Positions 15,696-24,441 of a DNA stretch of 64,000 bases are shown piece by piece. A model generated the notes under the pieces. It ran no database searches, had not been told where the DNA came from, and saw only the letters and a program-made list of their open reading frames with translations. The stretch spans positions 6,409 to 70,408 of the forward strand of contig NZ_MPIN01000013.1 of the NCBI RefSeq assembly GCF_001887355.1, given 5' to 3'. Origin of the DNA: Cystobacter ferrugineus (GTDB taxonomy: Bacteria > Myxococcota > Myxococcia > Myxococcales > Myxococcaceae). The translations under genes and the position numbers were made by a program. Each line of letters begins with the position of its first letter. Within the stretch, counting starts at the first letter, position 1.

Positions 15696-16786
15696 GGGCG
15701 GACTCCCTTCGTCCAGGCGGGCCAGAGTGCGCGCCACTCGGGCGCGGAGACGTCACGCACCTCGGCGACGCCAATGTCGGTGAGCAACACCATGCGCAGC
15801 TCTCCCGCCGCGCCCGTCTTCTTGTCCGCGGCCAGGAGCGCCTCGATGTCCTCGAGCGCCGCGCGCTTGAGCAGCGCCGCCGTGCGCTTGCGGTTGAGCA
15901 CCCCCGGCCCCTTCTCCAGCGCCGTCTCCACGCGGGCGGCCACCTTGTCGGGCGTCACGCCCAGGGAGCGCCCCACGTCGAGCGCGCACAACATGCCCAG
16001 GCCCACCGCGTCCCCGTGCGACAGCTTGAAGCGTGACACGCTCTCGAGCACATGGCCGAAGGTGTGGCCGAAGTTGAGCACCCGTCGCAGGCCCTGCTGC
16101 TCGTAGGGATCCTGCGCGCACACGGTTTCCTTGAGGCGCCGCGCGTCCTTCACCAGGCGCTCCAACGAGGGCGGCCGGCGCGTGTAGTTCTGGAAGAGCT
16201 GGGCGTCGAGGCTCGCCACCATCTTCCACGCCTCGAGCGCGCCCTCGCGCCGCTGCGTGTCCGAGAGGCTCTCGAAGAGCTCCGGACACAGCCACGTCTC
16301 CTCGGCGTAGTGGAAGACGCCCACGGGGTTCTTCACCACCTGCCCGTTCACGGTGACGTCCACCGCCCCCTTGCCGCCGAGGCTGCTGTCCACCGCCGCG
16401 AGCAGCGTGGTGGGCACCTGCACCAGCCGCACGCCCCGCTTGAGCAGGTGCGCGGCCATGGTGCACACGTCGCCGATGGTGCCCCCGCCAATGGCCACGA
16501 GCGTGCCCGAGCGCGGCAGCATGATGCCCGCGGAGAGCACCTGCTCCAGGGACTCGAAGGACTTGGCCCGCTCGCCTCCCATGATCTGGAGGATGGCGTG
16601 GGGACGGCGCGCCTGGAGCGCGGGCAGGAGGGAGGGGTGCAGCTTGGCCACGCGCTTGTCCACCACGACGAGGCTGCCCTCGGGCAGGGTGGCGCTCACG
16701 CGCGAGAAGGCCCCCCAGCGGTCATTGGCGGGACGGTAGGCGCCGGGGGGAAGAGAAGTGTAGGCGCCAGGAGGAAGAGAGGTCAT
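15692..16786 (-). CDS. aroB: 3-dehydroquinate synthase
   Basis: The product is 364 aa. It cyclises DAHP to 3-dehydroquinate using NAD and a divalent metal. NAD-binding GGGTIGDVCTMAAHLLKRGV is followed by QVPTTLLAAVDSSLGGKGAVD; metal ligands are seen in LNFGHTFGHVLE and SHGDAVGLGM. GGKGAVD replaces the usual GGKTGVN. The first 17 residues hold an exact tandem octapeptide repeat, TSLPPGAYTSLPPGAY, encoded by a near-perfect 24-bp duplication at the gene start. ATGA overlaps join it to aroC before and aroA after. Confidence 0.95.
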   Translation of the reverse strand: MTSLPPGAYTSLPPGAYRPANDRWGAFSRVSATLPEGSLVVVDKRVAKLHPSLLPALQARRPHAILQIMGGERAKSFESLEQVLSAGIMLPRSGTLVAIGGGTIGDVCTMAAHLLKRGVRLVQVPTTLLAAVDSSLGGKGAVDVTVNGQVVKNPVGVFHYAEETWLCPELFESLSDTQRREGALEAWKMVASLDAQLFQNYTRRPPSLERLVKDARRLKETVCAQDPYEQQGLRRVLNFGHTFGHVLESVSRFKLSHGDAVGLGMLCALDVGRSLGVTPDKVAARVETALEKGPGVLNRKRTAALLKRAALEDIEALLAADKKTGAAGELRMVLLTDIGVAEVRDVSAPEWRALWPAWTKGVRP

Positions 16787-17802
16787 GTGGAGTGGGGCCA
16801 GGCGTTGAACTGCAGGGCGAGGTCGGCCAGGACGAGCGACACCATGGCCTCCAGGACGGGGACGGCGCGGGGCATGATGCAGGGATCATGGCGGCCGCCC
16901 TTGGCGTGATCCGCGAGCGTGGCGGGGGGCTTGAAGTAGACGCGCAGGAACATGGGCTCGCCATTGGTGAGGCCTCCCTGGATGCCGCCGTAGGTGTCCT
17001 TGCGCGCGTGGAACTGGAGGCCGGGCTGCGCGATGCGCTCGAGCAGATCCGGCGGCCCCCAGACGACGCCGGTGACGGCGCCCACGCTGCCCAGCGCCTG
17101 CGCGATCAGCGCCTTGATCTTTCCGAAGATGGGCTCGCCCAGGCCCACGGGCAGGCCCTCGACGCGCACGTCGATGCTGCCGCCCAGGCTGTCTCCCGCC
17201 TCCTTGGCGACGAGGATGCGCCGCGACATCTCCTCGCGCACCACCGGATCCGGGCAGCGCGTGGGGTGCTCGTCCACCTGGGCGCGCGTGAGGCCCAGCT
17301 CCGGCACCGCGCTCACCAGATCGCCCACCTGCGACACCCACGCCACCGTGGACACCTTCGGGAACTGCCGCTCGAGATACGCCTCGGCGATGGTGCCGCC
17401 GATGACCCGGCAGAGCGTCTCGCGGCCGCTGGTGCGTCCGCCACCGCGGTGATCCCGGTGCTTGAAGCGCTCGCGCCACACGGCGTCCGCGTGGCCGGGG
17501 CGATCCTCCGCCTTGAGCTTGTCGTAGTCCCCCGAGCGCTGGTTGGTGTTGCGCACGATGGCCGCGATGGGCGTGCCGAGCGTCTTGCCCTCGAAGACGC
17601 CGGAGAGGATCTCCACCTGATCCGGCTCGGAGCGGGCGGTGGTGATGGTGGACTGGCCGGGCCGGCGGCGATCCAGCGCGGCCTGGATGCGCGCCGTCTC
17701 CAGGGGCACACCCGCGGGGCAGCCGTCGATGACGGAGCCCAGGGCCGGGCCGTGGCTCTCACCGAAGGTGGTGAGGCGGAACAGGGTACCAAAGGTGTTC
17801 AT
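16783..17802 (-). CDS. aroC: Chorismate synthase
   Basis: The product is 339 aa. It removes phosphate from EPSP to give chorismate and needs reduced FMN. Signature blocks: FGTLFRLTTFGESHGPALG (N-terminal His), RPGQSTITTARSEPDQVEILSG, RPGHADAVWRERFKHRDHRGGGRTSGRET and HDPCIMPRAVPVLEAM. The start at MNTFGT overlaps the aroDE stop as ATGA. The length is slightly below the common 350-400 aa but all motifs are present. Confidence 0.96.
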   Translation of the reverse strand: MNTFGTLFRLTTFGESHGPALGSVIDGCPAGVPLETARIQAALDRRRPGQSTITTARSEPDQVEILSGVFEGKTLGTPIAAIVRNTNQRSGDYDKLKAEDRPGHADAVWRERFKHRDHRGGGRTSGRETLCRVIGGTIAEAYLERQFPKVSTVAWVSQVGDLVSAVPELGLTRAQVDEHPTRCPDPVVREEMSRRILVAKEAGDSLGGSIDVRVEGLPVGLGEPIFGKIKALIAQALGSVGAVTGVVWGPPDLLERIAQPGLQFHARKDTYGGIQGGLTNGEPMFLRVYFKPPATLADHAKGGRHDPCIMPRAVPVLEAMVSLVLADLALQFNAWPHST

Positions 17803-19046
17803 GTGGCGGTCTCCCAGAGGGCTCGCTGCCGGCGGGCCTGGGCAATGAACCACGCCGCGCCGAGGAGCAGGGGCACTCCCCCGCGGCGGGTGATCTCGGT
17901 GGCGATGCGACGTGCCGGGGCGCCGTAGGCGATGACGGCGACGCGGGCTCCCTCTAAGCGCAGGGTCTCCGGGGGCGCGATGCGATCCGGCCACGTCCAG
18001 AGGCCCGTGCCCTTCAGGGGCTCGGAGATGGAGGCGCGGCGCAGGAAGCGCAGGTGGTCGCGCTCGGAGGCGGCGGCGCGCAACGCGGCGCCCACCCCTC
18101 CATCTCCGAGCACGAAGAGGTCCCCTCCACCGAGCCGCTCGAGCACCGCGCGGGCGCCCTCGGTGTCGGTGTTGAAGGACTCCCAATGGTCCCCGCGGCG
18201 CACGAGCGTGTTGATGGCGTCGATCGACGCGCCGGTGTGCCGGGCGAGGCGCGGCTTGAAGGGACTGGTGATGGCGAAGCCGCGGTAGTGGGGCAGCAGC
18301 GCGTCCACGAGCGCCTCGACGGGGGCGTCCTCGGCCAGGTCGATGCGATCGAAGGGCTGGGGGTGGATGCGCGGCGAGCGCGAGTGGGCGATGGAGGTGC
18401 CGAGGATGCCCAGCCGTCCCTCGCGCGCGGGGGCACGGGCCTCGCGCGCCGCGTCCAGCAGCAGCCGCTGTCCCGGCGCCGCCTTCCAGTCGCCTCCGAT
18501 GGCCACGTACTCGAGCAGGTTGCGCCGGGAGAGCACCGCGCGCACGGGGAGCGCGATCGGTCCCATCGTGAGCACCGTCACCCGCTCCGCGCCGAAGCGC
18601 TCGCCCAGTCTCCTCTGGGTCTCGAGCAGCTCGGCGATCCGCGCCGCGGAGGGCTCGCCGAGCGGCTCGACATGCTTCACCAGGGCTCCCTCCGGCAGGG
18701 GTCCCTCCCACAGGCGCAGCGCCTCGTCGGTCTTCAGCGGGCGATCGGCGTGGTGCGAGGCGAGCAGCTTGCCCGCCGGAGCGTCCAGTGCGCTCGCGTG
18801 GACCACGTCCCGATCCACCCAGCGCGCGGCGGCCACCCATGCGGGAGGCAGGGGCACGCCCCGCTCGGACACGAGCAGTTCCAGGATGCGCGCGAGCGCC
18901 GCGGCATCCACCGCGTCGGCCGGGTGCAGGTCCGTGCGCACCTCCAGCATGTCCGCGCCCAGACTCCGGGCGTCGGTGGCGAAGCGCAGGGCTTCGGCGC
19001 CTCGCAGGACCGGGGGAAGGGTGACGACGAGGCGCGCGGACTTCAT
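17799..19046 (-). CDS. aroDE: Fused 3-dehydroquinate dehydratase (type I) - shikimate dehydrogenase
   Basis: The product is 415 aa with two enzymes in one chain. Residues about 1-200 are a type I dehydroquinase: GADMLEVRTDL near the start, catalytic His in KLLASHHAD (about 97), Schiff-base Lys in ALVKHVEPL (about 124) and a C-terminal GG...APGQ. Residues about 207-415 are shikimate dehydrogenase: GILGTSIAHSRSP, catalytic Lys in ITSPFKP (about 263), Asp in SFNTDTEGA (about 294) and the NADP site FVLGDGGVGAA. The fusion would convert dehydroquinate to shikimate with no released intermediate; plants have the same domain order. The start ATG overlaps the aroK stop by one base (TGATG). Confidence 0.92.
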   Translation of the reverse strand: MKSARLVVTLPPVLRGAEALRFATDARSLGADMLEVRTDLHPADAVDAAALARILELLVSERGVPLPPAWVAAARWVDRDVVHASALDAPAGKLLASHHADRPLKTDEALRLWEGPLPEGALVKHVEPLGEPSAARIAELLETQRRLGERFGAERVTVLTMGPIALPVRAVLSRRNLLEYVAIGGDWKAAPGQRLLLDAAREARAPAREGRLGILGTSIAHSRSPRIHPQPFDRIDLAEDAPVEALVDALLPHYRGFAITSPFKPRLARHTGASIDAINTLVRRGDHWESFNTDTEGARAVLERLGGGDLFVLGDGGVGAALRAAASERDHLRFLRRASISEPLKGTGLWTWPDRIAPPETLRLEGARVAVIAYGAPARRIATEITRRGGVPLLLGAAWFIAQARRQRALWETAT

Positions 19047-19645
19047 CAGGGATTCTCCGGGTCGGCGAAGGCTCGCAGGAACGCGGCGATGCCCACCGTG
19101 GGGACGCGGGCGTGCAGCACCTCGCGTTGCTCGTAGATGGCGCTCAGCTCCTCCTCGAGGCTCACGTCTGGGCGCAGCCGCGGCCGGCGCGTGTCCTTGA
19201 GCAGGCGCTCGCGGTAGGTCTCGAAGGTGATGGGCACCAGCAGGGTGTGGCAGTCCCGCAGGGCCTCCGGATGGTGGGACAGGAAGCCGCCTCCCACCGC
19301 CACGAGCCCCCCGGCGGGCAGGGTGAGGAACAGGTCGCGCTCGGCCCGGCGGAAGCCGTCGGTGTCCGTGGCCACCCAGTCGCGCAGCGAGCGGCCCGAG
19401 TGCTTCTCCAGCTCGACGTCCAGATCCACCCCGGGCCTGCCGGTCAGCGCGCTGACGAGCGGCAGCAGCCGCGTCTTGCCCGCGGAGCGGTGTCCGCCGA
19501 TCACGATGGTCCTCCACGCGGGGGGCGGGGTGCCGGGCGGAAGCCGGGCGAACTCCTCGCGGATCGAGTCGGTGAGCCGCGGGTCCACGGCCCCGAGGAT
19601 TTTTTCGATGAGGTGTTTCCGCTGCTCAGCGGACGGTACCGACAT
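19046..19645 (-). CDS. aroK: Shikimate kinase
   Basis: The product is 199 aa, longer than the usual 170-180 because of an N-terminal helical extension of about 45 residues. The P-loop GGHRSAGKTRL (about 49-59) is followed by DLDVELEKHSG (shikimate Asp), an Arg-rich FRRAERD segment, VAVGGGFLS and a lid segment with Arg pairs. It phosphorylates shikimate with ATP. The start ATG lies inside the last 20 bases of ubiE in another frame, so the two are translationally coupled. Confidence 0.93.
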   Translation of the reverse strand: MSVPSAEQRKHLIEKILGAVDPRLTDSIREEFARLPPGTPPPAWRTIVIGGHRSAGKTRLLPLVSALTGRPGVDLDVELEKHSGRSLRDWVATDTDGFRRAERDLFLTLPAGGLVAVGGGFLSHHPEALRDCHTLLVPITFETYRERLLKDTRRPRLRPDVSLEEELSAIYEQREVLHARVPTVGIAAFLRAFADPENP

Positions 19646-20315
19646 AGACGTAAGATGTCCCGAACGTCAGGGGATGGGCCACTTTTTCCTTATAGCCGCC
19701 TGACTGCTCCATAAGGGCGAGGAATCTGTCCCCCGCGGGGAACGCGGCGGAGGTGCGCGGCAGGTACTCGTAGGCGGCCCGGTTGCCGGTGAGCAGCCCG
19801 CCCACGCGCGGCATGACGACCTTGCTGTAGAAGCGGAACAGGGCGCCGAAGAAGCCCGAGGGCTGGCCGAACTCCAGCACCACCACCCGGCCTCCGGGGC
19901 GCACCACCCGGGCCATCTCGCTCAGGCACTTCACCGGATCATCCACGTTGCGGATGCCAAAGGCGATGGAGGCCACGTCGAAGCTGTTGTCCGCGAAGGG
20001 CAGGGCCATGGCGTCGGCGACCTGGAACTCCACGCGCAGCCCCTCGCGCTCGGCCTTGGCCGGAGCGCTGTCCAGCATCTCCTTGCAGAAGTCCGTGCCC
20101 ACCACGCGCCCCGTCTCGCCCACCTGGCGCTTGAAGGCCAGCGCCAGGTCTCCGGTGCCGGTGGCGCAGTCGAGCACGGCATCCCCGGACTTCGCGCCGC
20201 TCAGGCGCACCGCCTTGCGCCGCCACAGGCGGTGGATGCCGAGGGACAAGACCTCGTTCGTCACGTCATAACGCGTGGCGATGGAGGAGAACATCTGACG
20301 TACTTCGGTGCTCAT
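19626..20315 (-). CDS. ubiE: Demethylmenaquinone methyltransferase
   Basis: The product is 229 aa. It adds the last methyl group in menaquinone synthesis using S-adenosylmethionine. Motif I is LDCATGTGDLALAFKRQ (about 51-67). Family blocks are MFSSIATRYDVTNEVLSLGIHRLWRR at the start, FADNSFDVASIAFGIRNVDD and a C-terminal strand pair. With the men operon running the other way and no ubiquinone genes here, the substrate is most likely demethylmenaquinone (also called MenG). It is the first gene of the leftward operon, with its promoter in the 172-bp gap shared with menF. Confidence 0.94.
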   Translation of the reverse strand: MSTEVRQMFSSIATRYDVTNEVLSLGIHRLWRRKAVRLSGAKSGDAVLDCATGTGDLALAFKRQVGETGRVVGTDFCKEMLDSAPAKAEREGLRVEFQVADAMALPFADNSFDVASIAFGIRNVDDPVKCLSEMARVVRPGGRVVVLEFGQPSGFFGALFRFYSKVVMPRVGGLLTGNRAAYEYLPRTSAAFPAGDRFLALMEQSGGYKEKVAHPLTFGTSYVYVGTVR

Positions 20316-20376
20316 TCGAGCCCTCGCCTGGGGAGAGTCGACCGCGCGCGCCGCTGGGTCGCCGGTGGAGTTCACG

Positions 20377-20426
20377 TTGTTTTGAACCCCGTATTGCTTG
20401 TATAGCCCAACGCGCGGACAGGACAA
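20377..20426. promoter_or_regulatory. Divergent promoters sharing one -10 region (ubiE-aro and menF-men)
   Basis: Rightward: TTGTTT (20377-20382), an 18-bp spacer and TATAGC (20401-20406). Leftward, on the minus strand: TTGTCC (20421-20426), a 16-bp spacer and TATACA (20399-20404). The two -10 hexamers overlap by four bases, so only one polymerase should be able to open the site at a time. The call rests on hexamer similarity to sigma-70 sites. Confidence 0.5.
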
Positions 20427-20487
20427 CAAGAGGTTGTGGCGAGCGCGCGTTGGCGCGGGACGGTGGCGGGACGCATGAGGACGGCTG

Positions 20488-21789
20488 ATGACGACACTCG
20501 GATCCACTGACGCGAGCCGTTGGGTGGCGGGGTGGATCCCCCTGCCCGCGGTGGATCCGCTCGCTGGAGCGGACGCGTTCGGAGAGCCGTCCGTGTATTG
20601 GGAGCGGCCGCTCGCGCGCGAGGCGGCGGCGGGATGGGGCGAGGCGGGCACGAGGGAGGCCACGAGCCCGGCACGGGCCCAGGCGGTGTTGAAGGAGTTG
20701 TCGGCGCCGGACACCGTGCGCTGGCTGGAGGCGCCGCCCGCCGGGCTCCCCGGGCCCTGGTTCGGGGGCATGCGCTTCTCGGCGAGCGGGCAGGACGCGG
20801 GCTGGAGTCCGTTCGGCTTCGGCCGGTGGACGCTGCCCGAGACTCTGGTGTGGCGCACGGAGCGGGGGCTCGCGTTGGCGGTCTTCGCGCCCGAGGGGCC
20901 CGGTGCCGAGGATCGGGTGCGCTCGCGGCTGTCGCGCATGGGCTCGGCCTTTCCCTCCGGCCACCGGCATCCACGGGGCACGCCCCAGACGCTGCGCGTG
21001 TCCTCGCCCCGGCCGGACTTCGAGGAGCGGGTGGAGCGCGCGGTGGAGGCCATCCGCGCGGGCAACCTGCTCAAGGTGGTGCTGGCGCGGGCGGTGGAGG
21101 TGGAGGCCGAGCACGACTTCGATCGGGTGGACACGCTGGCGCGGCTGCGCGAGCAGAACCCGCGCTGTGCCACCTTCCTCTTCCAGGCGCCGGACGGCAC
21201 GGCCTTCCTGGGCGCCACGCCGGAGACGCTCTGCCGGCTGGAGGGTCGCCTGCTGGAGACGGAGGCGCTCGCTGGCTCCGCCTCTCCGGCGCGCTCCGGG
21301 GAGTTGGGTTCGAGCGACAAGGATCGCCGGGAGCATGAGGCGGTGGTGAGCTACATCCTCGAGACGCTCCAGCCCCTGGCCGAGCGGCTCGATGCGGACC
21401 GGGAGCCGTCGTTGCTGCCCTTGAAGAACGTGGTGCACCTGCGCACGGGCATCCGCGCCGGGCTGCGCGAGGGGGTGGGAGTGGCCGAGCTGGTGGCTGC
21501 CCTGCAACCCACACCCGCGGTGGGTGGCACGCCCCGGGCGCTCGCCCTGGAGTTCATCGCCACGCACGAGTCGCTGGATCGCGGCTGGTACGCGGGGCCG
21601 GTGGGTTGGGTGGGTCCCGGGCGGGCCCACCAGGTGGTCGCGCTGCGCTCGGCTCGGGTGAAGGCCCGCCAGGCACGGCTTTTCGTGGGGGCTGGTATCG
21701 TGGCGGGCTCGCGCGCCGAGGCGGAGTGGCACGAGACGGAGATGAAGGGACTGGCGATGTTGCGGGCGCTCGGAGGGGGACATGTTTGA
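20488..21789 (+). CDS. menF: Isochorismate synthase
   Basis: The product is 433 aa. It converts chorismate to isochorismate, opening the menaquinone branch. The C-terminal chorismate-binding fold is clear: RPDFEERVERAVEAIRAGNLLKVVLARAV (general base Lys), GATPETLCRLEGR, DRREHEAVVSYILETL, LHPTPAVGGTP-like QPTPAVGGTPRALALEF and RGWYAGPVGWV. It catalyses the first committed step; the matching chorismate pathway lies divergent on the other side of the promoter. The stop overlaps the menD start by 8 bases. Confidence 0.94.
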   Translation: MTTLGSTDASRWVAGWIPLPAVDPLAGADAFGEPSVYWERPLAREAAAGWGEAGTREATSPARAQAVLKELSAPDTVRWLEAPPAGLPGPWFGGMRFSASGQDAGWSPFGFGRWTLPETLVWRTERGLALAVFAPEGPGAEDRVRSRLSRMGSAFPSGHRHPRGTPQTLRVSSPRPDFEERVERAVEAIRAGNLLKVVLARAVEVEAEHDFDRVDTLARLREQNPRCATFLFQAPDGTAFLGATPETLCRLEGRLLETEALAGSASPARSGELGSSDKDRREHEAVVSYILETLQPLAERLDADREPSLLPLKNVVHLRTGIRAGLREGVGVAELVAALQPTPAVGGTPRALALEFIATHESLDRGWYAGPVGWVGPGRAHQVVALRSARVKARQARLFVGAGIVAGSRAEAEWHETEMKGLAMLRALGGGHV

Positions 21790-23551
21790 CGCCCACGTGA
21801 ATCAACTCTGGGCCCGGGCCCTCGTGGAGGAGCTGGTGCGCAGCGGGGTGAGGCACGCCGTGGTGTGTCCGGGCTCGCGCTCCTCTCCCGTGGCTCACGC
21901 GTGCGCCACGGTCGAGGGCCTGCGCACCTGGTCCGTCATCGACGAGCGCAGCGCGGGCTTCTTCGCGTTGGGCATGGCCAAGCAGTCGCGCGTGCCGGTG
22001 GTGCTGGTGGCCACGAGCGGCACGGCGGGCGCGCACTTCTACCCGGCGGTCATCGAGGCCGCCATGTCGCAGGTGCCGCTGGTGGTGCTCACCGCGGACC
22101 GGCCCCTGGAACTGCAGGGCTGGGGAGCGCCCCAGACGGTGCCCCAGGCGCGCATGTTCGGGGAGTTCTCCCGGCTGTTCGCGGACGTGGGCCTGCCGGA
22201 GTCGGAGGACGTGGCGCTCGTGCACCTGCGCGCCACGGTGGCCCGGGCGGTGAGCGTGGCCCAGCGCGCGCCACGGGGCACGGTGCACCTCAACGTGCCG
22301 TTTCGCGAGCCCCTGGCGCCCGTGCCCGGCGAATCCCGCGCGGAGCACCTGTCCGCGCTCGCCCGGGAGGGGCGGCCGGGAGCCCCGCTCACGCGCATCA
22401 GTCCGCCGGTGCGCCAGCCGGATCCGCTGACGCTGGCGGCGGTGCGCGCGCGCGTGGCCGCCACCGAGCGGGGCGTCATCGTCTGCGGCCCCCGGGACGA
22501 GAACGACGGCTTCGCGGAGGCCATCGCCTCGCTGGCCGAGGCCACGGGTTATCCGGTGCTGGCGGAGGCCACGTCGCAGGCCCGCTATGGTGGTGGGCCC
22601 CTCACGCTGTCGCTCTACGACGCGATGTTGCGGCACGAGCCCTTCGCCCGCGACCACCGGCCGGAGCTGGTGCTGCGCTTCGGCGGCGGGCTCACGCCCA
22701 AGGCACCTCAGTCATGGATCGAGAGCTCGGGCGCGGAGGTGGTGCTCTTCAGTGACGAGGGCGCGCTGTTCGATCCCTCGCACCGCGCCTCGCGCGTGGT
22801 GGAGGGCTCGGCGGTGGCGGCGTGCGAAGCGCTCGGCAAGGGGCAGTCGCGAGGGCTGGGTCCCTGGGCGCGCGGCTTCCTGTGGGCCGAGCAGTGGTGC
22901 CGGGCGGCGCTGGAGTCGGCCTTCTCGGAGGACGCGACACTCACGGAGATGCGGCTCGCCCATGACGTGGTGGCGGTGCTGCCGGATGGGGCGAACCTCT
23001 TCGTGTCCAGCAGCATGCCCATCCGGGACGTGGACGCGTTCGCGCCCGCGTCGGGGCGGAGTCTGCGTGTGCTGGCCAACCGGGGCGCCAATGGCATCGA
23101 CGGCATCATCTCGAGCGCGCTCGGGATGGCGGCGGCCTCGGGGCGGCCCACGGTGTTGCTCACCGGGGACCTGGCCCTGCTGCATGACATGGGCGGCCTG
23201 CTGCTGGCGCGCCGCAATGGTGTCCCCCTGACGGTGGTGGTGGTGAACAACGACGGGGGAGGCATCTTCTCCTTCCTGCCCATCGCCCAGGCCGAGGGGG
23301 CGCGCGCGCACTACGAGTCCCTGTGGGGCACGCCCCACGGCATGGACTTCGCCCACGCCGCCGCGCTCTACCAGGCGCGCTACCGGCGGGTGGAGTCGCC
23401 CGCGGCGCTGCGCTCGGCGGTGGCCGAGGGGCTCAAGGGTGGGTTGAACCTCATCGAGGTCCAGGTGAGGGATCGCGCGAGGAACGTGGAGTCGCACCGG
23501 CAGCTATTCGCGAGGATGGCCGCCGCACTGGGAGAGGGCCCATGGCTCTGA
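21782..23551 (+). CDS. menD: SEPHCHC synthase
   Basis: The product is 589 aa. This thiamine-diphosphate enzyme joins isochorismate with 2-oxoglutarate-derived succinic semialdehyde. The N-terminal Pyr domain has PGSRSSPVAHA and the ThDP-activating Glu in DERSAGFFALGMA (about 55). A central domain follows, then the C-terminal PP domain with VLLTGDLALLHDMGGLL and NNDGGGIFSFLP, which bind Mg and diphosphate. Translationally coupled to menF before and menH after (10-base overlap). Confidence 0.96.
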   Translation: MFDAHVNQLWARALVEELVRSGVRHAVVCPGSRSSPVAHACATVEGLRTWSVIDERSAGFFALGMAKQSRVPVVLVATSGTAGAHFYPAVIEAAMSQVPLVVLTADRPLELQGWGAPQTVPQARMFGEFSRLFADVGLPESEDVALVHLRATVARAVSVAQRAPRGTVHLNVPFREPLAPVPGESRAEHLSALAREGRPGAPLTRISPPVRQPDPLTLAAVRARVAATERGVIVCGPRDENDGFAEAIASLAEATGYPVLAEATSQARYGGGPLTLSLYDAMLRHEPFARDHRPELVLRFGGGLTPKAPQSWIESSGAEVVLFSDEGALFDPSHRASRVVEGSAVAACEALGKGQSRGLGPWARGFLWAEQWCRAALESAFSEDATLTEMRLAHDVVAVLPDGANLFVSSSMPIRDVDAFAPASGRSLRVLANRGANGIDGIISSALGMAAASGRPTVLLTGDLALLHDMGGLLLARRNGVPLTVVVVNNDGGGIFSFLPIAQAEGARAHYESLWGTPHGMDFAHAAALYQARYRRVESPAALRSAVAEGLKGGLNLIEVQVRDRARNVESHRQLFARMAAALGEGPWL

Positions 23552-24441
23552 AGCTGGCGTATGAGACGTGGGGAGAGGGGGAGCACCCCCTTCTCCTCGT
23601 GCACGGGTTCACGGGGAACCGCACGTCGTTCGATCACCTGCGTTCTTTGTGGAGCCCGCACGTCAAGGCCATCGTGGTGGAGCTGCCGGGGCACGGGCAG
23701 ACGCCGCTGCCCACGCGCCCCGGACGCGAGGGTTTCCTGGAGACGCTCGACGCGCTCTACGCGGTGCTCGACGAGCTGAACGTGGCGCGCACGAACCTCC
23801 TGGGCTACTCGCAGGGGGCGCGCTTCGCGCTGGCGGCGGTGATGCGCCGGCCCGAGCGCTTCACGCGGCTCATCATGGAGAGCGGCTCGCCGGGGCTGCA
23901 TCGTCGTCAGCACCGCACGGAGCGGCGGGTGAAGGACAGCGAGCTGGCGCTCTTCCTGCGGCAGAAGGGGCTCACGGCGTTCATGGACTACTGGGAATCG
24001 CTGCCGCTGTTCGCGGGATTGCAGCGCCTGCCCGAGGACCGGCGCGCGGCCCTGCGAGCCCGGCGGTTGGCGAACACGGCCGAGGGCCTGGCCGGAGCGC
24101 TGGAGTGCCTGGGCCTGGGCGTGCAGCCGGACTACTGGCCGGAGCTGCAGCGCCAGCGGCTGCCCACGCTGTTGCTCACGGGCGCGCTGGACGAGAAGTT
24201 CACCCTGACGGCGCGGCGGATGGCGGAGGAGCTGCCGGTGGTCTACCGCCGCGCGTTCGAGGGTTGCACCCACGCGCCGCATCTGGAAGTGCCCGAGGAG
24301 TTCGCCCAGGAGGTGCTCTCCTTCATCCGCACGCCCTGGTACGAGTCCCCCGAGTTCGAGAGCACCGGAGCCGATGCGAGCCCGGCGCCGGTCGCCTCCG
24401 TGGATCCCTCCCTGCCCTCGAAGTCCCAGCCCACCCCATGA
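23542..24441 (+). CDS. menH: SHCHC synthase (alpha/beta hydrolase)
   Basis: The product is 299 aa. The alpha/beta-hydrolase fold has an oxyanion HGFTGN near residue 22, the nucleophile Ser in LLGYSQGARFALA (about 94), an Asp in GALDEKF and the His in CTHAPHLEVPEEFA. MESGSPGL after the nucleophile matches MenH. It eliminates pyruvate from SEPHCHC. The start at MALKLAYETWG lies inside the menD tail. A C-terminal extension of about 30 residues rich in Pro and Ser is unusual. Confidence 0.9.
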   Translation: MALKLAYETWGEGEHPLLLVHGFTGNRTSFDHLRSLWSPHVKAIVVELPGHGQTPLPTRPGREGFLETLDALYAVLDELNVARTNLLGYSQGARFALAAVMRRPERFTRLIMESGSPGLHRRQHRTERRVKDSELALFLRQKGLTAFMDYWESLPLFAGLQRLPEDRRAALRARRLANTAEGLAGALECLGLGVQPDYWPELQRQRLPTLLLTGALDEKFTLTARRMAEELPVVYRRAFEGCTHAPHLEVPEEFAQEVLSFIRTPWYESPEFESTGADASPAPVASVDPSLPSKSQPTP

